Shown here piece after piece: positions 41,685 to 51,000 of a stretch of DNA of 64,000 nt (position 1 is the stretch's first letter; each line of letters begins with the position of its first letter). This stretch comes from Paenibacillus endophyticus (GTDB lineage: Bacteria; Bacillota; Bacilli; Paenibacillales; Paenibacillaceae). The position numbers were made by a program, and so were the translations under genes. The stretch is taken from positions 1 through 64,000 of the forward strand of contig NZ_JACHXW010000023.1 of the NCBI RefSeq assembly GCF_014192395.1, written 5' to 3'. Under the pieces are notes generated by a model. The model was given only the letters and a program-made list of their open reading frames with translations. It searched no databases and was not told the DNA's origin.

Positions 41685-43292
41685 ATGAAAAGAAACAGAG
41701 CAGCCGTGCTGCTGGCATTTCTTCTAGTCATCGTGTTGTTGGCAGGATGCGGTGAAGGCAACAACAATAAAAAGGCGTCGGTGGAGCAAGCGCCGGAGCT
41801 GGTGTATGCCACCGCGAAAGACGTTAACGACATGAATCCGCATCTGTATCCGGGTTCGTTGGCGGCGCAAGGCATTGTATATGAATCGCTGGTAGAGAAT
41901 ACACCGGAAGGCATTAAGCCTCAACTGGCAGAATCCTGGAGCATCTCGGAAGACGGCAAGGTATATACCTTCCAACTGCGGAAGAACGTGAAGTTTCATG
42001 ATGGAGAGCCATTTAATGCCGAAGCGGTCAAGCTGAACATTGAAGCCGTGCAGCGCAATGCAGCCAAACATGCATGGATTAAGCTGTCTTCCAAGCTTGA
42101 TAACGTTGTCGCAATCGACGAACACACTGTTCAATTGAAGCTGAAAGAGCCTTATTATCCCACGCTGCTTGAACTGTCGATGACACGTCCGTATGTCTTC
42201 CTCTCACCAAAGGACTTCCTAAACGGAGAGACGAAAGACGGCGTCGCGGGTTATAACGGCACAGGTCCTTACAAGCTTGACGAGCAAGTGACGGAGCAAT
42301 TCGCCAGGTTTGCTGCGAATGAGCAATATTGGAACGGAGCTCCCCAAGTAAAAACAATTACGGCAAAGGTGCTGCCTGCGGGCGAGACGACACTGTTGGC
42401 GTTGCAGAAGGGTGAAGTCAACTTCGTGTTCACTGACGATCGCGGCGCCGACAGCATTGACGTGGACGCCATGCAGCGGCTAGCTGATTCAGGCGACTAC
42501 CAGATTGTTCGAAGCAAATCAATGAATACGAAGATGATCGTGGCAAATAGCAGTAATGCCGCAAGTCCTGTAAGCGAGAAGGCGGTAAGGGAGGCTATCT
42601 GGCAATCGATCGACCGAGAGACCATCAGCCGCACGATTTTCAATGAAACGGAAACTCCTGCGGAGACGTTGTTTTCTTTAAATGTGAATTATGCCGATGT
42701 TGGACTGCAGAAGCGGGACTATAATCCTGAAGCGGCCGCCAAACTGCTGGAGGAGGCAGGCTGGACGAAGGATGGAGGCGCAGAAGTTCGGACAAAAGAT
42801 GGGCGTCAGCTTTCGATCAAGCTGTATTACGATGTCAACTCTGCATCGCAGAAAACGCAGGCGGAACTGCTGCAAAGTGAGACAACCAAGATTGGTATGA
42901 AGCTGGAACTCGTCGGTGAGGAATCTCCCGCGATTGCCAACAGGCGGTCAACAGGCGATTATGAGCTGCTGTTCAATCAGACATGGGGTCTGGCGTACGA
43001 TCCGCAAAGCACAATTACCGCATTTGCCACCGAATCCGCTTATCGCTTCACGACAAGCGGTATACCTCAGGCGGAGGAGCTGTACCGTAAAATCGACGCT
43101 GTAATGGTATCAACGGATGAAGAGACGAGAAAGGCGCTTTATAAGGATATTCTTACAATTGTTCATGACGAGGCTGTCTTTATACCGATTACGAACGGCA
43201 GCGTTACGGTAGTTGCTCCCTCTAATCTGCAAGGCATATCTTTCAAACAAACGCAATATGAGCTTCCGTTCGAGCAGATGCGTTTCGAATAA
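41685..43292 (+). CDS. cntA: Metallophore-binding lipoprotein (CntA-like, SBP family 5)
   Basis: A 535-residue lipoprotein of the peptide/nickel-binding family 5. The signal ends in the lipobox LLAGC. The family signature region reads VYESLVENTPEGIKPQLAESWSISEDGKVYTFQLRKNVKFHDGEPF (shown here as VYESLVENTPEG and FHDGEPF at its ends). It is the receptor that captures the metal-loaded opine and delivers it to CntBC. It heads the plus-strand operon, divergent from cntKLM. AAAAAGGAGCGTCAAAAA precedes the ATG. Confidence 0.87.
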   Translation: MKRNRAAVLLAFLLVIVLLAGCGEGNNNKKASVEQAPELVYATAKDVNDMNPHLYPGSLAAQGIVYESLVENTPEGIKPQLAESWSISEDGKVYTFQLRKNVKFHDGEPFNAEAVKLNIEAVQRNAAKHAWIKLSSKLDNVVAIDEHTVQLKLKEPYYPTLLELSMTRPYVFLSPKDFLNGETKDGVAGYNGTGPYKLDEQVTEQFARFAANEQYWNGAPQVKTITAKVLPAGETTLLALQKGEVNFVFTDDRGADSIDVDAMQRLADSGDYQIVRSKSMNTKMIVANSSNAASPVSEKAVREAIWQSIDRETISRTIFNETETPAETLFSLNVNYADVGLQKRDYNPEAAAKLLEEAGWTKDGGAEVRTKDGRQLSIKLYYDVNSASQKTQAELLQSETTKIGMKLELVGEESPAIANRRSTGDYELLFNQTWGLAYDPQSTITAFATESAYRFTTSGIPQAEELYRKIDAVMVSTDEETRKALYKDILTIVHDEAVFIPITNGSVTVVAPSNLQGISFKQTQYELPFEQMRFE

Positions 43293-43340
43293 CGTCAGAC
43301 CACTTTACCAGAGACCAAACGAGGTGTGGAGGATAGAGTT

Positions 43341-44273
43341 ATGCTCGGTTACGCGTTGAAACGGATTGGCGCTGTCATTCCGCTGCTTGTTGTCATTTCA
43401 TTCTTGACCTTTATATTGAACGGTCTGTCGCCAATGGACCCAGCCGAAGTCGTTCTGCATGCGCAAGGGGTGCCAACCATAACGGAGGATTTGATTGCGG
43501 CGACGAGGAGTGAGCTTGGCATGGACCGTCCGCTGTTGGCACGGTACTGGGATTGGTTGCTGTCTTGCCTACAGCTTGATTTCGGTAGTTCCTATGTAAG
43601 CGGCAAGCCGGTTTGGTCGCTGCTCGGCCCTGCATTAATGAACACGCTGAATCTGACCTTGGTGTCCTCGCTGTTCATTATTGTTCTGTCAATTGCACTT
43701 GGCATTGTGTGTGCCCTGAGGGAAGGCAAGTGGCTGGATCTTTCGGTAAGGAGCGTCTCCTTCCTGCTCACCTCGATGCCCTCCTACTGGCTGTCGGCGC
43801 TTATGGTATGGTACTTCTCCGTCAAGCTTGATTTGCTGCCGACAAGCGGCATGGATTCACACCTCAGTTATGTGCTTCCGGTTGCCGTCATCGTAATCGG
43901 CTACGCCGGCTTGTATTTCCGAATCATTCGAAGCTCCATGCTGAGCAATCTAAACGAAGACTATGTCTTGTACGGCCGTGCTTGCGGATTGTCGGAAAGA
44001 AGCTTGACCATACAAGTGCTGCGCAATTCCCTGCAAGTCGCCGTATCGGTGTTCGGTCTTGCCATACCGGTCATCTTGGGAAGTACGGTTGTCGTAGAAA
44101 ATATATTCGCGTGGCCGGGCCTCGGGACGCTTACCGTCAATTCCATTTTGAACCGGGATTTCCCCATTATACAAGCTTATGTTCTGGTGCTGGCCGTCGC
44201 GTTCGTTCTCTTCAATACGGCGTCCGATTTGTTAAACACGGCGGTGAACCCAAAGCTAAGGAAGGGGATCTAA
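43341..44273 (+). CDS. cntB: Metallophore ABC permease CntB (DppB/NikB type)
   Basis: A 310-residue permease with six membrane segments. It has a typical start (MLGYALKRIGAVIPLLVVIS) and a C-terminal segment with VVENIFAWPGLGTLTVNSI, the NikB/DppB signature. The ATG at 43341 follows GGAGGATAGAGTT; a frame beginning at 43326 has no ribosome site. The stop overlaps the next start by one base (TAATG). Assignment as CntB comes from its place in the metallophore operon. Confidence 0.87.
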   Translation: MLGYALKRIGAVIPLLVVISFLTFILNGLSPMDPAEVVLHAQGVPTITEDLIAATRSELGMDRPLLARYWDWLLSCLQLDFGSSYVSGKPVWSLLGPALMNTLNLTLVSSLFIIVLSIALGIVCALREGKWLDLSVRSVSFLLTSMPSYWLSALMVWYFSVKLDLLPTSGMDSHLSYVLPVAVIVIGYAGLYFRIIRSSMLSNLNEDYVLYGRACGLSERSLTIQVLRNSLQVAVSVFGLAIPVILGSTVVVENIFAWPGLGTLTVNSILNRDFPIIQAYVLVLAVAFVLFNTASDLLNTAVNPKLRKGI

Positions 44274-45166
44274 TGAAGCTGCTTCAACGATTGATGAAGG
44301 ATAAACTGGCGGCGGCCTCTCTCTGCGTCGTGGCGGCAACGCTATTGATCGGCTTATGCGCCCCGTTAATTGCCCCACACCCTCCGAACGAAGTGAATAT
44401 GGAGCTGCGGTTTTCGGGCGCTTCCTGGGGCTATTGGCTCGGCAACGATCATTTGGGAAGATGCATTCTGTCACGTCTAATCTACGGCATTCGTCCAAGC
44501 GTGCTATGGGTTCTTGCAGCTCTTGGGGCGACCGCCATCATAGGTGCCTTTCTCGGTTTCGCCGCGGGTTATTTCCGTGGAAAGACCGATGCGGTAATCA
44601 TGCGAATTTGCGATGTCATGCTTTCGTTCCCGGGCTACGTCATGACGCTGGCGATTGTCGGCATAATGGGGGCTGGGCTGACCAATATTCTGATCGCGTT
44701 CGTTATGATGAAGTGGGCCTGGTTTGCCCGAGTCTTTCGCACAGCGGTTATGCAATACGCGGATGCTGACTACGTGAAGTTCGCCAGAGTGCTTGGTATC
44801 GGTCACATTGGCATTATGACGCGGCATATCGCGCCGATTGCGCTGCCGGAGATTGCGGTCATTTCCAGCGGTGCTCTCGGATCGATGATTCTCCAAATAT
44901 CCGGCTTGTCCTTTCTCGGTCTCGGCATTCAGGCTCCACACGCAGAGTGGGGGATGATGATGAACGAGGCGAGAGCCGTCATGTTCACTCGTCCCGAGCT
45001 GATGTTGGCTCCGGGCCTGGCGATTATCGTTTTGGTGTCGGCGGTTAACTTCCTGTCGGATGGTCTGCAGAAGGCGCTTGACCCCAAGCTGATGCTCTCG
45101 GAAAAGCGCGCCAAGGCAGGCGCTGGCGTGATTCCGCCGAGGCTGAGCGGAAAGGAGGTAGCATGA
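44273..45166 (+). CDS. cntC: Metallophore ABC permease CntC (DppC/NikC type)
   Basis: A 297-residue permease pairing with CntB. The N-terminus has one membrane segment and the DppC/NikC block LGNDHLGRCILSRLIYGIRPS, here seen as LGNDHLGRCILS. The EAA-like loop is YADADYVKFARVLGIGHI, followed by the family's LSFLGLGIQAPHAEWG. The ATG at 44273 is the start fitting this family; an in-frame extension into cntB is rejected. It overlaps the next gene by 4 nt. Confidence 0.87.
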   Translation: MKLLQRLMKDKLAAASLCVVAATLLIGLCAPLIAPHPPNEVNMELRFSGASWGYWLGNDHLGRCILSRLIYGIRPSVLWVLAALGATAIIGAFLGFAAGYFRGKTDAVIMRICDVMLSFPGYVMTLAIVGIMGAGLTNILIAFVMMKWAWFARVFRTAVMQYADADYVKFARVLGIGHIGIMTRHIAPIALPEIAVISSGALGSMILQISGLSFLGLGIQAPHAEWGMMMNEARAVMFTRPELMLAPGLAIIVLVSAVNFLSDGLQKALDPKLMLSEKRAKAGAGVIPPRLSGKEVA

Positions 45167-45993
45167 ACGGAATGCATGTACTCGAGGTCGAACATTTGAA
45201 CATTTGGGAGGAGCGCTCCGGCCGCGTTTTGGTGCATGACAGCTCTTTTCGACTCGCACAGGGGGAATGCCTGGCCATCGTGGGAGAGAGCGGAAGCGGC
45301 AAGTCGTTGACATGCAAATCTCTCATGCGGCTTAATCGGACAGGCGTTAGGCAGTCAGGCTTCGTGGCTCTGAACGGAGAGGATTTGTCGAAGCTGTCTG
45401 ACAAGGAGATGCGCAAGTTCAGAGGGCGGCGATTCTGCATGATTATGCAGAACGGTATGAGCGCGTTCGATCCTTCGCGACCAATCGGCGCTCATCTGTT
45501 AGAGACGCTAGGCGTCCATTTCAATTGGAGCCGAGCCGAAATGGAAACCAGGCTCACCGCGACGATGTCCAGCGTAGGCTTGAAGGAGCCGGCTGTGGTG
45601 ATGCGCAGCTACCCTCATGAGCTGTCTGGCGGCATGTTGCAGCGGGTCATGATCTCGCTTGCCATTGTGCTGGAGCCGGATGTTATCATCGCCGACGAAC
45701 CGACGACCGCGCTTGACGCCGTCACTGCATATGAGGTGGTGGAGCAATTCATGCGGTTGCGAGAGCGGCTGGGAAGCGCCATGATTTTTGTGTCACATGA
45801 TTTAGGCGCAGTCAGACGCATTGCGGACAATGTGCTCGTCATGAAAGACGGGGGAGTCGTCGAACACGGTACGACCAAGAACATCTTCGCCGGCGCGAGC
45901 CATCCGTATACCCGTTACTTGGTTTCCTCCAAGCAGGCAATGAGTCGCCATTTTGAACAATTGATGGGAGATGCAGACGTTGCTAAAGGTTGA
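45163..45993 (+). CDS. cntD: Metallophore ABC ATPase CntD
   Basis: A 276-residue ATPase of the DppD/NikD type. Walker A is GESGSGKS (about 39-46), signature LSGGMLQRVMISLA, Walker B VIIADEPTTALD and switch His in FVSHDLG. The C-terminus carries EHGTTKNIFAGASHPYT, a pattern of this family. AAAGGAGGTAGC precedes the ATG. It powers uptake together with CntF; the two overlap by 23 nt. Confidence 0.87.
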   Translation: MNGMHVLEVEHLNIWEERSGRVLVHDSSFRLAQGECLAIVGESGSGKSLTCKSLMRLNRTGVRQSGFVALNGEDLSKLSDKEMRKFRGRRFCMIMQNGMSAFDPSRPIGAHLLETLGVHFNWSRAEMETRLTATMSSVGLKEPAVVMRSYPHELSGGMLQRVMISLAIVLEPDVIIADEPTTALDAVTAYEVVEQFMRLRERLGSAMIFVSHDLGAVRRIADNVLVMKDGGVVEHGTTKNIFAGASHPYTRYLVSSKQAMSRHFEQLMGDADVAKG

Positions 45994-46717
45994 AGGCGTG
46001 AATAAATCATATCGGCAGACGGACTGGTTCCGTAAAGCTCGTAATCAAGTGCTTCGCGATATCGGGTTTGAATGGAGGCAGGGCGAGACCTTAGGCATCA
46101 TCGGCGAAAGCGGCAGCGGCAAATCGACGCTGGGCCGTTTGCTTCTCGGCATCGAGGAGCCGGATAGCGGCATCATTACATTCGGCGGTAAACCCATCTC
46201 GGATCGAAGTACGAGACGGGGAGCTATCAGCGCAGTCTTTCAGGATTATACTTCGTCGATCAATCCGTTCTTTACGGTACGGCAGGCGATTCTTGAGCCT
46301 CTAAGGCTTGCGGGGACAGCAAGCAGACCGTTCGACATAGGCAAGCTGCTGCGGCAAGTTGGGCTGGACGAATCTTATCTAACGAGATATCCCCACGAGC
46401 TGTCCGGCGGTGAGGCACAGCGGGTATGCATTGCGAGGGCGGTATCCGCGGAGCCCCAATGCATCCTACTGGACGAAGCGATAAGCTCGCTCGACGGTTC
46501 GGTCCAAATGCAAGTACTGGAATTGCTGAAACAGCTGAGGACCTCATATGGCATGGGATATATTTTTATTACCCATGATATCCAGGCGGCGGCTTATCTA
46601 TGTGACAGAGTCATGATTATTTGCGGCGGGGAAATGGTGGAGCTCGTAGAGACCGAGGAGCTGAAGCATGTCCAATCTCCGTATGCAAAAGAACTGCTAA
46701 GCAAGGTCATATCTTAA
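45971..46717 (+). CDS. cntF: Metallophore ABC ATPase CntF
   Basis: A 248-residue ATPase of the DppF/NikE type. Walker A GESGSGKST, signature LSGGEAQRVCIARAV, Walker B CILLDEAISSLD (with Ala in place of the more usual Pro after Glu) and switch His in FITHDIQ. It lies between CntD and the exporter gene, completing the five-gene importer. Confidence 0.87.
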   Translation: MQTLLKVEGVNKSYRQTDWFRKARNQVLRDIGFEWRQGETLGIIGESGSGKSTLGRLLLGIEEPDSGIITFGGKPISDRSTRRGAISAVFQDYTSSINPFFTVRQAILEPLRLAGTASRPFDIGKLLRQVGLDESYLTRYPHELSGGEAQRVCIARAVSAEPQCILLDEAISSLDGSVQMQVLELLKQLRTSYGMGYIFITHDIQAAAYLCDRVMIICGGEMVELVETEELKHVQSPYAKELLSKVIS

Positions 46718-46765
46718 CGATGCACGAGAGCTGTACCCGAGTGAATTAGGAAAGGAGAAAAAGCA

Positions 46766-47986
46766 GTGAAAGGTGCGTTATCCTGGTCATTTCTTCGGCT
46801 GTATTTGCTTACGCTGCTCTATTTCAGCGCCAACTCGATTCTGAATGTCATCATTCCATTGAAGGGAGAAGCGCTGGGAGCAACAAATACGACCATCGGC
46901 ATCATTATGGGAGCTTACTTGCTGACGACGATGGTATTCCGGCCCTGGGCCGGCGGTCTGATCCAGCGTTACGGGCCAATCCGGGTGCTGCGCGTCCTGC
47001 TTGCTGTCAATGCTCTTGCGCTTCTGTTATACACGTTCACTGGTCTTGAGGGATACTTCTTGGCTCGCATGCTGCAAGGTGCGTGCACCGCCTTCTTCTC
47101 CATGGCACTGCAGCTTGGCATTATCGACGCACTGCCCGACAAGGACCGCTCGCAAGGTATCTCCATGTATTCTCTGTGCTCCTATTTGCCGGGAATATTC
47201 GGACCGCTGCTGGCTATTGGCATGTGGGAGACGGGAGAAATGAGTGTATTTGCCATATCGATGACTATAATCGCGATATTGACTGGCGTTGTGGGCTTTA
47301 CGGCACGCATGGAGAAAAAGCCGGCGGAAGCGGGAGATGGGAGCGGGCAGCGGAGCCCTGCAAGGTCAATGCTGAGCGCCATGAGCCAGTGTATAAGGAA
47401 TCCACACCTATTCAGATGCAGCGTGTTGATGCTAAGCGCCTCGTTGGTGTTTGGTGCAGTAACCACGTTTGTACCGCTGTACGCCCCGCAGATCAGTGGA
47501 GGCAGTGCGGCAGTCTACCTTATGATTCAGGCCGCGATTGTAGTGGCTGCTAGATTTTTGCTCCGAAAATGGATACCGTCAGATGGCAAGTGGCGTTCCT
47601 CTTTCGTCGGAGGGATGATGCTGCTGCTCATCTCGGCTTCGCTTGCCGTCAGTTTCTCCGCGAGCGCGGGGGCTCCTTTGTTCTACGCAGGCGCGTTATT
47701 GCTCGGCATCGCGCAGGCGTTGCTCTATCCAACGTTGACGACATACTTGAGCTTTGTTCTGCCTAAGGCGGAACGAGGCGTATTAATCGGATTGTTTATC
47801 GCGACAGCGGACCTCGGCGTATCCCTAGGAGGCATAATCATGGGACCGGTTGCCGACCTGACCTCTTATTCAACCATGTATCTCATGTGCGCCGTAATTG
47901 GTGTGGCCGCTACGGCATTTATCGTTTGGGGGCGGAAAGCGTCCTATGAACTGGTTGAAAGGGCGGACGGGAAGAGCGTGCATTGA
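46766..47986 (+). CDS. cntE: Metallophore-exporting MFS transporter (CntE-like)
   Basis: A 406-residue, twelve-segment major facilitator carrier. Its position as the last gene after cntF matches CntE, which exports the newly made opine in Staphylococcus. The first loop motif is RPWAGGLIQRYGPIRVL. GTG at 46766 follows AGGAAAGGAGAAAAAGCA. Export by an MFS protein plus import by the CntABCDF transporter gives a full shuttle cycle. It ends before a long convergent stem-loop. Confidence 0.85.
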   Translation: MKGALSWSFLRLYLLTLLYFSANSILNVIIPLKGEALGATNTTIGIIMGAYLLTTMVFRPWAGGLIQRYGPIRVLRVLLAVNALALLLYTFTGLEGYFLARMLQGACTAFFSMALQLGIIDALPDKDRSQGISMYSLCSYLPGIFGPLLAIGMWETGEMSVFAISMTIIAILTGVVGFTARMEKKPAEAGDGSGQRSPARSMLSAMSQCIRNPHLFRCSVLMLSASLVFGAVTTFVPLYAPQISGGSAAVYLMIQAAIVVAARFLLRKWIPSDGKWRSSFVGGMMLLLISASLAVSFSASAGAPLFYAGALLLGIAQALLYPTLTTYLSFVLPKAERGVLIGLFIATADLGVSLGGIIMGPVADLTSYSTMYLMCAVIGVAATAFIVWGRKASYELVERADGKSVH

Positions 47987-48015
47987 AGCGTTTTTAAATC
48001 GTACATATCTTTATA

Positions 48016-48071
48016 GCAGAAATAGAGCTGCCCTCAAGGTCTGAAGTGACCTTGGAGACAGCTCTATCTGC
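48016..48071. terminator. Long stem-loop between convergent cntE and GH9 genes
   Basis: An outer stem AGCAGA...ATAGAGCTG pairs with CAGCTCTATCTGCT, and an inner stem CAAGGTC (48035-48041) pairs with GACCTTG (48048-48054). T runs are short on both sides, but its place between convergent genes supports a bidirectional terminator. Confidence 0.65.
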
Positions 48072-48083
48072 TGTAAACCCTCT

Positions 48084-51000
48084 CTATCTCGTTACAATCA
48101 CGTCATCAAAAACGGCTTTGGTGTGCGCATAGACTCGCGTTCCTATTTTGCCGCTGCTAAAGGAGCTGTCGGTTACGCTGATCTCGGCTATGCCATCCTT
48201 ATAGGCGGTAATGGAGCTCCCATCGACAACTACCTTGTAAGCATACAGAGTGTCCGCGGCAATGCTCGGATTAGCGAAGCCAAGCGAGGTTTTAACCCCG
48301 CCAACGATTTTGACGAGCTCCATTTTTCGGCCCGATTTATCGTTGTTTTTGAGATAAAGCACGTAATAGTTGCTCTCGTCCGTGTAACGGAATACGAGGC
48401 CTGCATCCTTATTGCCGCCTGAGTTGTTGGTGACGCTCACTTTGGCCTCCAGCGTGTAATCCGTCCAATAGACGCTGCCGGTTACGGAGTGGCTGTTGCC
48501 GCCAGCTGCTTGGCCGTTATATTGCTCGGATTGTACGGCCCATGTTCCGCTGACGGGCGACCATCCATCGGCATTCCCGTCGTTAAAATCATCGGAGAAA
48601 AGCGCCTGGCTGACCTCAGGACCAGACTGCACGGCGGTACTGACTGCGTTAGAAGTCGTGTCCGTCGTGTGGAAGTAATAGGAATGGACGCCAAGCGGCA
48701 GCTTCGCCGTGTACGTATAGGCTTTGCCATCCGTGTACGTGGTATCGCCTGTATTCACAGGGATCATGTTCCGCACGACACCGTCGAGGATAAGCTCCAT
48801 TGCGAAAGGCGCTTCATTATCTGCATCCGTATACGTCACATTAAATGTGAAGTCGGTTGCCGCGTCTCCTGCAGTCAGGTTCACACCACCCGCCGTTAGC
48901 GTAGGGGCGCTTCCGCTAGCCATATTCGTCGCAGAAATGTCATCGACCAACAGCTCACTATAACTGCCGGAGGTGGAACTGAGCCATATAGCAAGCTTTG
49001 CGTTTTTCTTATTAACGGTGTTGGCGAGTCCGTCCAGATTAACCTGCAGGTTCGTCCATGAAGCAGGAACAGTAGCCCAGCCGCCTGTCAGGTTATGCGT
49101 GCGAGTGCCGTCTGAAAGCTCGATTCTGACACGTAAATCAGCAGATCCAGCATTTTTTAATCCGAAGTTCAAGTAGCGGTAGCCGGATAAATCAACCTCG
49201 TCATGCCATGGCTGGAACTTGGCATAGGAGGTAGCGGAAGCTGGCGTTTGCGTAAACTTGCCGACCGTACGGCTGTCCGCTGTCGTTTTGGCAAACGTTG
49301 TCGTGCCGCCGTTTTGGCTATACCAATTTACCCATTGGTTATTGCCGCCCGTAGATCCCCACAGGCCGCCCCCGCCGAAATCATCATAAAGCAGCGGTGT
49401 CGATGGATCAGGCAGCGGTGCTGCAACGGTATAGTGGGTAGAGCTGAACGTATGGTTGCCAAGTGTGTCGGTTCCTCTAATATCAACCCGTTTGTTGCTG
49501 TAAGGAGCCGAAGCACTTTCATTAATAGCGGCAGAATAGACGGAACCTGAAACCGTCATGGCGCTATATGCGCCGCCGGCCCTGTACTCCATGGCTGTTA
49601 AACCAGGCTCTGGATCTGCAAATACCGTGACGTTGCCGCGGACGTAATCGCCAATGATAGGCGATAGAATGGGAACCTCTACCGGATAGGTTCCGCCGGA
49701 AGTATTGGATGTGTCGGTCGCGCTCAAACCCATTATCGTATAGAGCAGCCCGGACTGAATGCTAATGCTGAATTCGTTGTACCGCCATTGATTCGTATCG
49801 TCCTGGAAAAGCGAGCGGTCTTCATACCAAGGGCTTACGCTTTTTTTGTCCTTCGTATTTTTCATATTCGGTCCGCTGACCATGGCGCCTGGGAATACAA
49901 CGCCTGTGCCGCCGGCCGTATTGGATTCCTCGTCATACCTCGTATGCGGGAAGTCAACAAAGTCGGAGCCAAGGCCGGAAACCCAGCTAATATTCCAAGG
50001 GTTCTCCCCGAAAATCCAGTACATGCCCTTTAATACGGCGCGCAGAGCGGCAGGATCTTCGAACAGCTCGTAATACCGAAGCAAGTCGCCCAAGTAAGAG
50101 GCATGAGGCTCATTGACGCCGAAGTTTTTGAACTGATTGAAAACGCCATAAGGCGTATCGTCTGTATTGGAGAGGAAGTAGTTTACCTGCTGCTTCAGCA
50201 AGCCGTGGATGTGGGTCTGCGTTGCGGCATCGGCAGCCGGGTAAAACTCGGCAAGCGACATCGGACGCATATCCCAGTAGTTAGTCGCATAAAGGTCGCC
50301 GAAGGTCAGCGTATTGACATTGGCAGTCGCGGCATCCTTATACTTAACGTCATCGGTCAACAGATAGAGCTCTACATCCGCCAGCAGCTTTGCGTTAGCA
50401 ATACCGCCGTTCGTACTGTAGGAGCCATGCGGGTCAGTGGGATGGGCTGCGACATAATCGTAAAAAGTAACGGCAGCCTCTTCGCATGCTTCGGCAAAAG
50501 CAGTGAGTGCCGTCACTTTGGCAGGGGCAATGTCGCCTTCTGCAATTGCTATACGAATGGCGCGCGCCGTAGCGGCAAGGGTTCCGGCGGCCTTGGCAGA
50601 GCCACCCACGCCATAGCCGGAAATTTTACGATCATCAGCCGTTCCGGCAATGTTGTCCGTCGATTTATGCGGATGGACGAACGAAGCATTATTTTTAAGA
50701 TCATACATTGCCCCGCCAAGCTGGTCCGCATACTTGATTAAGTACTCGCTTCCAAAGATCGCCTCATCGACAAGGTCGGGGATGCCGTTGGTGTCATTAT
50801 CGTATTTAACGCTGCTTGAATCAGCATAGCGGACATAGGCGAGGGCAATCTGCGCGCCAACCCACTGGTTACCGCCGTATTTGCCGTAGTCGCCGGCATC
50901 GTACCAGCCGCCGGTCAGATCATAATGCATGCTGCCGTCAGCGGACGCCCCATCATCGAGATGCCCCGCCGGATGAAACATCTTGGCCGAAGGCGCTACG

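Noticed and set aside
43982..44272. A 97-residue N-terminal extension of the CntC-like permease inside cntB
   Set aside because: It is non-hydrophobic, Arg/His-rich out-of-frame sequence of cntB; the family start is at 44273.
48489..50741. Several plus-strand frames of 100-210 codons opposite the GH9 gene
   Set aside because: Shadow frames of a long coding sequence, with no ribosome sites and no recognisable domains.
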